Of a stretch of DNA of 64,000 nt, positions 23,086 through 33,907 are shown piece by piece. The stretch lies in NCBI RefSeq assembly GCF_029633865.1, contig NC_079213.1:104707502-104771501 (forward strand), written 5' to 3'. Numbering within the stretch: the stretch's first letter is position 1; the number at the start of each line of letters is the position of its first letter. The stretch comes from Lampris incognitus (Eukaryota > Chordata > Actinopteri > Lampriformes > Lampridae). The position numbers were made by a program, and so were the translations under genes. The notes below the pieces were generated by a model. It saw only the letters and a list, made by a program, of their open reading frames with translations, had not been told where the DNA came from and did not search any database.

Positions 23086-24157
23086 TATTTACTGTTCTGT
23101 GTAATATATGCTAAAAAAACGTTAGAGATAATGAAGTTTTATAACTGTTGTTCTTTTATACAAAAGGAAATTGCTCAGCATGCAGTCCACCTTGTGGACA
23201 GCAGAGGTTATTACTGTAATGACTGCCTGAGTGGGATCAAATATATGTCAAATATCAAGCTAATATGTCAGTGAAGCTGGAGACTAGTTTGTCCAAGTAA
23301 AGGCTTCTTGCCCTCCAGGATGCATTATTTGGCCAAAGTTTATCAGCATTGTTTTATTTGGAAATGTGCAAGGAAAACGCAGCGACGTTATAAGTTATTC
23401 AGCATGCAGAGCTTCAGGGCTTCGGGGCTGCAGCTCGCTGGTATTGCACCGAAATCTGCGACTGTCGAAAGTTGAGAATCGACGAAACCCCACAGAAAGC
23501 GCCTCCCGACAACCTCACTAAATGACGTCGCTAACAGAGGACGAGCATCGTGCCAGATCGTTACCCGCATCCAAACTTGACCGCCCCGAACCCACACTAG
23601 ACTTCATCAGAGGGTGGGAGGGGTCTGGAGGCGCCTGCTCAACACGGTTTACGTAGTTTAACCATGGTCACAATTTTCGACGGGCGCCGATTTGGACGCA
23701 ACACCGGTGCGCCGCTCGTTTCACAAAGCGCACTGGTTGTGAAGACGACTGCGCAGGAAACAGGGGGGCTAAAAAGTGTAATACACTGAACCCCCCCCCC
23801 CCCCAACGCTTTCTGGACGACTTGATGACATTTGCTGCCGGTGTGCCAGATCCCTGCGGTAATTACAAGTCCAGAAGGAAAACACGTATCTCTATACTCC
23901 GTATTGGTGAGCTGTACGAGGGAAGACATTTGAGGTAAGTGAGGAAGGACTGTGCCGAGACTTGATAACGTTTTTTGAAATGTTAATCACGAACAAAGTA
24001 AGAAACGAAATAACTTCAGCTGTGTCCAATGATTCATTCTAGCTCATGAACATTGATTTTGACAATTTTGTCCGTACAATATGTTTTCCTTATAGAAAAC
24101 GCAATTTGGATGTGGTTTTACGCATGACGCACCAGATGTTGGTAACGTCGCTTACTG
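23086..24157. other. Upstream flank of ptgfr with a candidate 5' exon end
   Basis: The block 23390-23930 is GC/CpG-richer than its surroundings. A consensus splice donor, TTTGAG|GTAAGT, lies at 23934/23935. It could end a non-coding first exon of ptgfr. No transcript evidence is available here. Confidence 0.35.
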
Positions 24158-24722
24158 CAGTGTTTCTCAACCGGGGGTCCGCGGACCCCTAGTGGTCCGT
24201 GGTGTAATTGCAAGGGGTCCGTGAAAATAAAATATCTTTAACAGAAAGATCCTATGACATTTATAGAAATAGGAGTATTTTACTCAAATGTGACTGAGAC
24301 CTTTATCTACCTAAACTATAAAGGGTAACGGGACTTTTTTCTCTAATTACATCTGTTTCACAAGTGTAATTTATTGTATTTTAATGAGAGATCTCGCTCC
24401 CGTTTGCGTTGTTAAAAGTTACTGCATAAAAATTCTGTTGTTACATATATCTGAAAGTTACTGCATACATATTCTGTTTTGTTACATATATCTAAAAGTT
24501 ACTGCATAAGAATTCTGTTTTGTTAACTATATCTAAGTTACAACTGAAAGCTCTTATTTTTGCCCCAAAGAGTGAATAAATGCTATAATGCAATTTAAAA
24601 TGCAGTTTCTACTGTTTCTATCAAATTCCAACCTCCCTCCCCCAAGATCAGGTGGAGGGGTCCTCAGGGTAGATCAAAAATACGCAGGGGGTCCAGGACC
24701 CCAAAAAGGTTGAGAACCACTG
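24158..24722 (-). mobile_element. Non-autonomous hAT-like element, copy 1
   Basis: A 565-bp element with TIRs CAGTGTTTCTCAACC and GGTTGAGAACCACTG. The 8-bp duplication is GCTTACTG (24150-24157) and GTTTACTG (24723-24730). It is nearly identical to the oppositely oriented copy at 37060-37625. No transposase; recently active by the similarity of the copies. Confidence 0.92.
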
Positions 24723-25185
24723 GTTTACTGTTCCTTGATAACAGGGCTCCAAAATATTTAGTCCGATGTGGAAAGAAAACTTACTGTTTGCCAGTATTTT
24801 ATGTGGCAAAGGGAATTTAATCACATCATGGATAAATTCTGTCCTGAATAGGACGCCGTGAACATGTGGTCTGTGATTAACTCACTTCTCCAATGGTTTT
24901 TGCTGGTTTTGCTTAAGTTTTGCTGATTTTGCTGAAGACGGGATGTTGTTGTTATTTTAGTAGTACGTCATTCGTGCAGACCTGATCACACTAATAAGGG
25001 TAATTACTGCCACATCTGTAAAAGTGAACATAAATTCACTGCCAAGTCAGTCATTCAATCTCCCATCCATTCAGTCTTCTCTTCACACACTTTCAAATCC
25101 ATGAAAACAATTAAGATTAAATTTGGTTACGAATCACCATAGTTACAGGGGAACTTTTCACGCTTTGTCAGAATCCACATTGACC

Positions 25186-25980
25186 ATGTCAGCCAATGGG
25201 AGCTCGGAGGCAGGCTGCAGATCACAGGTCAGGGCCAGCAACACCACCTACAGCCCGAAGGACCTGTCAATCACCACCTCTGCCATTGCCATGACTGTCG
25301 GCATCCTCTCCAACAGCCTGGCCCTATTCATCCTGCTCAAATCCTACCATGCCATCCGGACCAAGTACAAGGCCCCGTTCCTGCTGTTTGCGAGCAGCCT
25401 GGTCGTCACAAACCTGCTGGGCCATCTCATCAATGGCTCCCTGCTGCTGTTTGTCCACAGCTCCCACAGGAGGTGGGAAACCTTCGACCCACACTGTGTC
25501 CTGTGCAGCTTTTTTGGGGTGTGCATGGTGTTCTTCGGCCTGAGCCCCCTGTTACTCAGCAGTGCCATGGCAGTTGAGCGCTGCATGGGAGTCACCAGGC
25601 CTCTTTTCCACTCCACAGTGGTGGTCCCCCGCCACGTGAAGAGGCTGCTGGGGCTCATCTGGCTCTTCGCCGCCCTGGTGGCCATACTGCCCGTGCTGTT
25701 ATTGAGGCCGTACCAGGTCCAGCACTCAGGGAGCTGGTGCTTTTTCCAGATAGGCAAACCCAGAGACTGGCGGGACAGGTTCCTGCCTATTGTCTTCTCG
25801 GTGCTTGGTCTTCTGGCCCTGCTGCTTTCCATTGTGTTCAACACCCTGACCAGCTGCTCCCTGCTGCAGGCCAGACTGTCCCACAAACACCACTGCAGAG
25901 GCACCTCCTACCATCTGGAGATGATCTGCCAGCTTCTGGCCATAATGTTGGTGTGCTGTATCTGCTGGGGCCCTTTACTG
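25186..25980 (+). CDS. ptgfr: Prostaglandin F receptor, coding exon 1
   Basis: Encodes residues 1-265 of a rhodopsin-class GPCR for prostaglandin F2-alpha, a plasma-membrane, usually Gq-coupled receptor. The first in-frame ATG is at 25186 with A at -3; the frame stays open upstream but has no ATG. The N-terminus is short, with N-glycosylation sequons NGS and NTT. Then come TM1 (MTVGILSNSLALFILL), TM2, TM3 (FFGVCMVFFGLSPLLLSS) with the prostanoid-type AVERCMGVTRPLFHST in place of DRY, TM4, extracellular loop 2 with SWCF, TM5, and TM6 ending CICWGPLL. The GTAAGA donor at 25981 is in phase 0, at the usual prostanoid-receptor intron position. The closest family member that I recognise is FP (PTGFR). 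With the exon at 33716 it gives 328 residues against 359 in human, mainly a shorter tail. Confidence 0.95.
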
Positions 25981-26804
25981 GTAAGACCTCCCCTTCTGGA
26001 CCTTTATTGACTCTTGCGGTATCTGTTATATGGCTTTAAGGAGCCACAAAAGGAAAAATGCATGTTCATTCTTGTTAGTTCTTTCCTCTACACTTAATGT
26101 ACATCTATTTAACACTGTTCTAACAATCCATAAAAAAATTGTTTTATTTTTGTGTTTATTAGAATATTGTTTTTCTCTTCCTGACAAATGCAATGACGCT
26201 TTAAAAACATCTACTTGCGGGTGTACACTAACAAAAATGTCCAATGAGCAGGAGCAAGAAATAGAGAAGGTGAGTGAACTATCACCAAACTGAAATTTTG
26301 CAAGCCGACGGATGTTTATCAGTTTTGAGGTTGTTTTTTTCTTCAGAAAACCTGGGAATTATAAGTAGCCTATGCCTTTGGTTAAAGTCACACACAAAAT
26401 TATGCAGCGTTTGTCTGGTTTATTTCATTTGATGGTAGGTGACCCAATCTTAATTAAATTTCTTAACATATATTTGACTACACAGAGATGTCTTTTTGAT
26501 TTGAGGAAGTATATTTATTTTTTTTATTTTTATTTTTTTATTTCATTTGTTGGAGGGGTGCTTAAGCTAATCAGCACCCACAGAGCCAGTGCCTATGAAT
26601 ATACAACATATCAAATATATCAAACTATGTGAGTTTGCAGAGCTTTAAATGCTGATTCATGGGACCTTTTTTAGAAGCCACTGAAATGGGATCAGATGAG
26701 CACATCGTTCATTTATTTGCTACGCTCGCCATATTCAATGCAGGGCCGTGGGAGCAAGAGCGTATCCTGGCATGCATTGGGAAGAAAGCAGGGAGCTCTT
26801 GGAC

Positions 26805-27015
26805 AGGTCAATCCCAGGACCCACATACACACTCAGCACTCACACTAATGGACAATTTAGTCTCTAATTCAACCAACATGTATGCTACATATGTTGGACA
26901 GTGAGATGAAGTGTGAGGTAGCCAGAGCAAATAAAAGCAAAGGCAGGGAGAATATGTAAACTCCACACAAGAGAGCTGGGAATAAACCCGGGAGCCTCTT
27001 GCAACACAACAATGC
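26805..27015 (-). mobile_element. Old SINE family B/A remnant
   Basis: Degraded minus-strand SINE body: GGACAATTTAGT, GGGAGAATATGTAAACTCCA and CCCGGGAGCC. Much more diverged than the other copies, hence an early insertion in the ptgfr intron. The unassigned intron DNA from 25981 to 26804 shows nothing else. Confidence 0.6.
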
Positions 27016-27059
27016 AAAACATTAATTTTAAACAACCTTGTTAAAAAAAACTGTTTTTT

Positions 27060-27182
27060 TTAAGGGCATTGTTCCCTATCTGATGTGAGGGACTAAGGAC
27101 AGGATGTTGTGTTGCTGTAAAGCCCCTTGAGGCAAATTTGTAATTTGTGATATTGGGCAAAACAAATAAAATTGACTTGACT
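27060..27182 (+). mobile_element. LINE 3' end with TTGAC tail
   Basis: GTAAAGCCCCTTGAGGCAAA...GTGATATTGGGC...AAATAAAATTGACTTGACTTG is the common 3' end of a fish non-LTR element with a short pentanucleotide tail. Nothing of its coding part is present. 27183-27774 is unassigned intron DNA. Confidence 0.65.
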
Positions 27183-27774
27183 TGTCAACCAAGCTCAAAG
27201 AAAATGGGATTAAGCATTAATGGGAAAGTTAGTTTGTTACAACTGTTGCATACAGACAGGCATAAGACAAGTAGACAGTACTGGAAATGATGATAAACCA
27301 GTACTCACATATCTGCTGCCACATGGATCATCTCTGTGGTTTAAGAAATAAAGACTCATCTTCTTCTTCATCATCATCTCAGAGACTTGTGTTGACGAAT
27401 GACGTCAGCCAAGATTAAGCCAGTGAGCCGTTAGGTTGCTTTCTTTGAGGCTTTCGTGAAGGTTAATGTCCCAGACTAATGAATCAATAGCCTGGGAACC
27501 AGACGAATCTGCGAGCTTGGTTTATTTGCTCTGGCATATACGTCTGGCCCCACTCCCGTTTAGACATCGAATCAGGGTCAGTTGAGGCCCACATTCATTG
27601 TTACATAGCGCAGCATTGGTGCTGTGCCCTCGCAGGGTCCTGATGGAAACTAAAATCCACTGTGGCGACCCCTGAAAAACAGAAAAAGCTGAAAGAAGAC
27701 GCTGTGGAAATTGCAGGAAGGTAGAGACGGACAATTACTCTCATTGACTACACGAACGCGTGTGTCGTTTATTT

Positions 27775-29756
27775 TATTTATTTTTTTTGGAACATATTTT
27801 ATTTATTTATTTTTTTATCATGTACAATTGTTTTTTATATTGCAACAATACAGTGTCAGAGTTTCAGTACAGGGGAGAGTCAAAACATAAAAAGTAATAA
27901 TTATAGTCTAAATATAATACAATGCAAAATAAAATAAAATACATAAACAACGAAAAGTTGACACAAAAATAAACTTAAGAGGCCGATGATCACATGATGA
28001 TAATAAGAGCCACTGTTAGGAGTCTTTCAGAAAAATATCCAATGTAAATCTAAGCTGCTCATTTATCTAATGTGTTTAGTATTTTTTCCAAGATGAGAGA
28101 TGTTTTCATTGCTTTTTTGTTAGAGGTTATTTTGATAAGGGACTTGGAAAAGAATATCAGATCAATGTAAAATAAACAAATATTGGGCTGGGAGCCCATC
28201 ACCTTGGATTTGTGAATGTGAAATTTACCAAACAGAATTTTGAGAGCATTATCTACAGGAGATGAGCCAGTATTGCGGTCAAGGAACAAGACCATACCTT
28301 CTTTTATACTAAGTAGTTTGTTAAATGTATCAAAAATGATTAATGCAATATCTGTCCATAGCTTAGAGGAATAAGGACAATTAAAGAATAAAGGTAAAGT
28401 AGTTTCTTCTTCTGTGTTACAGAATGAACATTTCTCTGAGATTTCTGCTTTAAATTTGCATAGAAATGTGTTACATGGGTAATATTTATGTAGTATCTTC
28501 AAGTTAATTTCTTTGACTTTACTGGGTATGAAGAACTTGTTAGACTCGGACCATATATTTTATTTGACAGGCATTGGGAAAGATAGCTTCCAAATATATA
28601 ATGCTTTAGGAACACAGCTCTCGTCTGATGTAAGTGTTCTCCTGATGTGCATATTATTACATTTGCAATCAAGCAGTTTTATGCCCCCTATTTTAATTTT
28701 GGGGAGTTCTCCAGAAAGGGGGCCATAAAGTTAAGGAGCCTTTTCAAGCTGCATCAGTCCTGTAGTCCCGGTCCCGGAAAAAAATTGTCCTCTTGACAAG
28801 TTTTTCATATTCCTTCTTAGAAAGGTCTGCACCAGTATTTTGGATAACATCCTCATAACTGTAAAGTCTACCCTGGAAATTTATCAAATCCAATACAAAT
28901 ATTATATCATTGTCCATCCAGTTCTTAAAAAATATAGTCTTGTTTCTAAATAGCACATACTGGTTGTTCCCAATAGCACAGGTATGGGGGGAGAAATTAT
29001 GTCTGAATGCTAATTTCCAGGCTTCAAGAGCTTGTTTGTGGAAGTTTGCTAGTTTAAGGGGTAATTTACAACATTTATAATTACAGGAAAGTAAACATTT
29101 TAATCCACCACTTTTCTCAAAAATCAGGTTGGGGATATAATACCATGGGGAATTGTTATCAGCAAGGCAGTGCTTTATCCAGTTGATTTTAAAGATATTA
29201 TTAATAGTATTGAAGTCCAAAGCATTAAAGCCACCTTCAGAGTATCTTCTAATGATTGTTTTCCTTTTTACATATTCAGTCTTATTTTTCCAAATAAATT
29301 TAAATAAGGGGGAATTAATGGCTGCACACATTTTGTTGTCAACATAGAGAGAAAATGCTGGGTACACAAGCCTGCAAATGCCTTCTGCTTTAGATAGCAA
29401 CACTCGGCCTTGAATAGTAAGATCTCTCTGTAACCAGCAACTGAAGATTTTTTTTCTGCTTTTTCTAATTTGGGCCTGAAGTTCCCTAAAATTCTATCAG
29501 AGGACACTTTGTCTATCTTAATACCAAGGTATTTAACTGACTGTTTTACTTGTAACCCACATATAGATGTTTTGTCAGTGTCATCTACATACATTACTTC
29601 ACCCTTGTTTTGATTGATAATTAGACCAGAGGCATTAGAAAAATCTTTTAAAGACTCTAGGATTATTGAAACCTGATTTTCATTTTTTAGAAAAAGACAT
29701 GTATCATTTATTCTTCCGTACAACATCATAATCTCAGCAACATGACGCTGCTCCAA
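27775..29756 (-). mobile_element. L1/Tx1-like LINE ORF2, 3' half
   Basis: Minus-strand non-LTR element. From its 5' side come the end of the RT domain (DFSNASGLIINQNKGEVMY, VKYLGIKID), the connector (WKNKTEYVKRKTIIRRYSEGG, FNALDFNTINNIFKINWI) and the C-terminal domain with a zinc-knuckle-like stretch (CSFCNTEEETTLPLFFNC). The T-rich 27775-27815 is its poly(A) tail seen from the plus strand. The parts lie in more than one frame, and the 5' portion with the endonuclease and catalytic YADD is absent, so it is dead. Confidence 0.85.
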
Positions 29757-30689
29757 CCTTCCTAGTCCTAGTCAGTCAACCAAATCATTCCTTCAAATAC
29801 TGACTATGTCTTTTTGTCATTGTTTGGGGATGTAGAAGAATGAGGGAAGGAAACATAAGATATGTGAGTGCTTCGCAATTGTCAGGCATTCTTCCCCCCC
29901 CCCAAGATTCTTATTTAGACTAGGATAAGCACACACAGCACAATTATTACACGAGAAAATACAATTACAGTTTTTCTCAGTTGCTTAAATCCAATTCTTG
30001 AAACTGTCAACATTCTCAAAACTGTTAAGTGCAATCCCTAGAACAGGTAAACTGTTTAGCACAACACTAAACTTCACCTGCAAAAGCCCCCAATACAGTC
30101 AAAATTATAAATTTATGCTTCGAAATTGGATGAATTTGTCAATAGAGTATAATAATATCCAAATGGAAATGTGTCTTCATCATTACATAAACAAAGACAG
30201 GCAATATGCAAAGTATCAGCATCAATAAGACATGGTCAACCTTGAATACATTTTCTTTTACCTTATATTAGAAAGACCTGATGAAATTACTGTTATTAGT
30301 CTCTGGGCTACTGTCTAGTGTTGCCATCATAAAGATTGTTCCGAACCCAAAAATTCTTCTATATTACAGTATTCAAAACAGTGTTTACGAACACCTGTAA
30401 GGTTAGAGTAAATACTGTAAAGATACTTTAAATTCGACTTTAGCTTCTCACTGGTAATCCAGTCTCTCCTCAGTTTGGCCACAACATTTAATCCACATCA
30501 AAGTGTCATTGTACTGAAAATTTTTGATTTTGAATGTAGATGTAAGTTAGCAACATTAGCTGACTAATAAAAACAAAGTAGCAAGGTAATGTTAGTTGCA
30601 AGGCAGTCAGCTAACGTTAGTTAGCTAGCTAGCTAGCTAACGCTAGCATAGTTCTAATGATGCGGTTACTCACCCTTGTAGTTGTCGAT
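29757..30689. other. ptgfr intron, unassigned
   Basis: No gene recognised. A palindromic GTTAGTTAGCTAGCTAGC run sits near 30615-30650. Confidence 0.45.
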
Positions 30690-30960
30690 GTAGCTCGAAA
30701 TATACATCTTAAACTCCTTTTTTTCTCATCTGAGCTACCGAGGAGATACTCACGATGCGATGTACATCGTTGACCGCGATTTTAGGGAGGTCCTGCAAAC
30801 AGCGAGCGTAAAAAAAGCCATCTCTTCTCTCGAAAAACCAGACCGGAAGTTCTTGTGCAAGTACTCGTACGTCGGAAGTCGCACGACGCCATCTATTTTC
30901 GTGCGGGTTTGATACGATGACGTACAGAGAAACGCCGTTGGGACACTTTCATAAACAACA

Positions 30961-31130
30961 ATGATGGCTGCCGCTGATGTAGAACGGTCTGTTGAATCCG
31001 CAATCGCAACAGTATTAAACAAACTAGACGATATATTTTCTTCAAAAGAAGAACTAACAACTGCTTTAAAGCAATTGTTGATAAGACAGATGTTTGCCGT
31101 ACTTCTGACAGGATTTGTCGATACATTTTT
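30961..31130 (+). pseudogene. RecQ-like helicase fragment, probably transposon-derived
   Basis: The translation MAAADVERSVESAIATVLNK followed by KEELTTALKQLL and FAVLLTGFVDTFF resembles the start of RecQ-like DNA helicases carried by fish mobile DNA, where ALKQFLxGKDVFALLPTGFGKS is the Walker A region. Here the lysine and serine of the P-loop are not present, so ATP binding would be lost. The similarity stops near 31130. It lies just upstream of THAP-type transposase sequence. Weak but specific resemblance, judged by eye. Confidence 0.4.
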
Positions 31131-31317
31131 CCGTCGTTCAGTGCTACGTCACACGTTCGTTACTCTGATTGGTTGTTGGTCTAGCCAATGCGCTACATGC
31201 GCTAGGCTATGTGACGCAGTTCCGCTTCGAAATAGTACTGCTTGTACGTTTCCGCTCCCTTTGTTTACGTCGCGCTGGCGCTGAGCTAGCTGTCTGGCAT
31301 GACAGTTTGCTCGTCAT

Positions 31318-31890
31318 CATGAGTCTACCCAGAAAAAAGTTCAAGACCGAACATTTTTAGAAACAGCAAAATAAATACTCTGAGCATTGCTGTTTCCCAC
31401 TTTGTTCGGCTAGCTCCAAGTTTAACGGCATCCTAAGTTTCCATGGCTTTCCAGTCCATCCTGACCTGAGAGGAGAGTGGCTGGTAATCATTTCACCATC
31501 ACCTCTCACACTAAGGTCTGTAGCAGACACTTCTCCACTGATCAGCTCATACAGCCAACAGCCCTTGATGGTCGAAGAAGGCTTGTTAAGGGTGCTGTAC
31601 CGACGCTCTTTGAATGGAATGGCTATACTGCTGAGACACCACGGATGGCGCAGTGTATGGGAAAGAGCAAAACGGCCCGTTGATCCAGTCCCTCCTGAGG
31701 AGCAACACGATAGCACAAGGGATCACGACTACTGCTCTGTCCCTGAACCGTCTGTACTGGACATGCCCTTGTCATCTGTAGAAGACAAAGATAAAGAAAT
31801 TGAAGACCTGAGAAAGGAAATGCAGCAGTTGCGTGTCCACCAAGAGTTTAGGTTACAGGGGTTTGCAGGCTCCGACACCAACATCTGATT
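31318..31890 (+). pseudogene. THAP-domain transposase fragment (ISL2EU-like DNA transposon)
   Basis: From ATG 31318 (MSLPRKKFKTEHF) one frame carries the first half of a THAP zinc finger (HCCFPLCS, LSFHGFPVHPDLRGEWL). The second half (VCSRHFSTDQLI, KGAVPTLFEWNG) is in another frame. A coiled-coil stretch (DKDKEIEDLRKEMQQLRV) and FRLQGFAGSDTNI follow. This order matches fish THAP-DDE transposases, whose DDE domain should come next but is absent. An in-frame stop follows residue 13 and there is at least one frameshift, so it is a decayed fragment. The transposon family is inferred from domain order, not from TIRs. Confidence 0.65.
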
Positions 31891-32097
31891 CTATACCAGG
31901 TAACTGGTATAGAATAAGATGTTCTGTTTGTTTGTTGAGGATAATGGGTTTGGAAATCTGCATGTGCAAGCAATCTGGCAAACTGATTAATACCATTTTC
32001 CTCTGAAAGACCAGGTCGGAAGGAGAATGATAAAGATTACATATTTGCATGTATTTGAGTGCAATGTTGTGTCAACATTTAAGGCAAATTAATGATA

Positions 32098-32444
32098 TAG
32101 TCAAAGTCCAAGTCAACTTTATTGTCAATTCTGCCACATGTACAGGACATATAGAGGATCAAAATACTGTTTCTCTCAGACCCTGGTGTAGGCATATACA
32201 AGTACTAAAACAGAACAACAAGGGATTAAGAATACCAGGATAAAAAGAAAGTACTAAAAAGCACTAATAATTCAAATATTAGTGTAAGTTCAGCTGCGGT
32301 CGGGGGAACGATAACAAGGCACAGATCAAGAGCAAAAACTGCATTGATAACAAATATAATGCAAGAAGTGATAAACTATGTGCAAGTCATATGTAAGTAG
32401 CAGCAGTTTTGAAGTAGTGTTCTGCACAAAGTGGCTGGTGCTGA

Positions 32445-32479
<35 letters not shown>

Positions 32480-32990
32480 GGTGGGTGGATGGGTGGTGGT
32501 GGGGAATGGGTGAGTTACACTAGATTTTTTGGAGGTAGATGGGGGAGAGCCAAGGCCCCGTGCTCAGTGTGGTGGTGCTTGGTGTGTTATTGCTGATCCC
32601 TACTGACTGTGGTCTCTCAGTGAAAAAGTCTAGTATCCAATTACAGAGTGAGGTGTTCAGGCGCAGCAGGTCGTTTCCTTATCAAATGCAGAGGGATGAT
32701 GGTGTTGAATGCTGAACTGAAATCTATGACCAGCGTTCTCTCATAAGAGTCTTTCATGTCCAAGTGAGTGGGGGCTAAGTGGAGGGCAGAGGAAATTGCA
32801 TCATCAGTGGACCGGTTGGCATGATATATAAACTGAAAGGGGTCCAAAGAGGAAGGAGGATGGAGTTTATGTGGTGCATGACTAGTCTCTCGAAGCTCTT
32901 CATATTGGTGGAGGTCAGTGTGTCAGGGTGGTGGTCATTGAAACAGGATGGGAGGGACTTCTTTGGCACAGGTATTATGGTGGTATAAAT
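32098..32990 (-). mobile_element. CR1/L2-like LINE, 5'-truncated
   Basis: Minus strand. The RT N-terminal part reads VPKKSLPSCFND-like then [12 protein letters not shown] (32775-32969), followed by the [20 protein letters not shown] and [11 protein letters not shown] blocks (32641-32847). The 3' end begins (plus strand) AGTCAACTTTATTGTCAATT, a conserved tail. An expanded (TG)n/(GGTG)n lies inside at 32441-32505. Only about half of the RT remains, with frame breaks. Confidence 0.75.
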
Positions 32991-33325
32991 ATTACAATCT
33001 GTAGTGTTACCACAGTCATTATTCAGTCCATTAATTTACAATGCCAGATAATTCCATGCAAAACCAAAAATCGCATTGTCAATTATTCCTATCTTCTGAT
33101 TTGTTTTTGCTGAATGACATTCTTAATTATAGTTATTAGCCCCTCTACAGTTCTGTTATCAAATGTGTTTTTGTCAGCACATAACCAACATCATAACCTC
33201 TTCTGTTTATATTCACCTCACTAGCAGCGCTTTTGATGGCTTGATGTTAGCTGTGTATTTTGTGGAGAGCTGGGATAAAATGACAGGGAGAATGAGGTGT
33301 AGGCTGCTCTGCTGGCCTTGGACAT

Positions 33326-33368
33326 GGATGGATGGATGGATGGATGGATGGATGGATGGATGGATGGT
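33326..33368. repeat. (GGAT)n microsatellite
   Basis: Tetranucleotide run in the ptgfr intron, followed by AGGGCTGGGCAATA, a word found at ends of fish DNA-transposon relics; no clear partner end was found. Confidence 0.85.
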
Positions 33369-33715
33369 AGGGCTGGGCAATAATTCAATATATCTCTCTC
33401 AATGGTATTGTATCATCATGAAATTTGAATATTGTCATATCATGATACACAATTTTGTTGTCTCAATCAATGATAATAATGAGAAGGAGAATCCATGACC
33501 TATAATGTTTCACAAAATGAGGTCTGAAATATTTGAGGGAGTATTATTTGAAAACTAGTGTTGGTTTGGTATTACACTTTATATTACCAAACAGTTCGAT
33601 GTAATGAACCTCCGCTGGATTCTTTAAGATGGTGATTTTGCATATGTTAGTAGTTATTGTATAGTATAGGTCTGCACCTTTTCACATGCCAGTCTTTTTA
33701 CGTCCTCTCCTTTAG

Positions 33716-33907
33716 ATCCATGTCATCATCCTGAGTGCGCGAGGTGAGGAGGAGCCCTCATCTTCCAGCCTGCTGCTGGTCCACATGGCCACCTGGAGCC
33801 AGATCCTGGACCCCTGGGTCTACATCCTGCTGAGGAAAGCTGTGCTGAAGAAACTCTGCCTGTTGCTCCACAGATACCAGGGGCCGAAATCTCCCGACCA
33901 CCACTGA
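33716..33907 (+). CDS. ptgfr: Prostaglandin F receptor, coding exon 2
   Basis: Acceptor CTCTCCTTTAG, phase 0, giving GPLL-IHVII across the junction, then 63 residues and TGA. It encodes the start of extracellular loop 3 (Ser-rich EEPSSSS), TM7 (MATWSQILDPWVYILL, with DPWVY as the NPxxY equivalent), and helix 8/tail (RKAVLKKLCLLLHRYQ). The striking point is VHMATWSQILDPW. Human FP has LRMATWNQILDPW and other prostanoid receptors share that Arg (position 7.40), which pairs with the prostanoid carboxylate; here the codon at 33782-33784 is CAC (His). The C-tail is short, about 15 residues after helix 8. The reading frame is intact. Confidence 0.95.
   Translation: MHVIILSARGEEEPSSSSLLLVHMATWSQILDPWVYILLRKAVLKKLCLLLHRYQGPKSPDHH

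Noticed and set aside
22627-23274. Overlapping open frames on both strands
   Set aside because: They fall in a TA-flanked miniature transposon with internal word repeats; no protein domain.
25344-25904. 186-codon minus-strand frame opposite ptgfr
   Set aside because: Shadow of the GC-rich receptor exon; the plus-strand frame matches a known family end to end.
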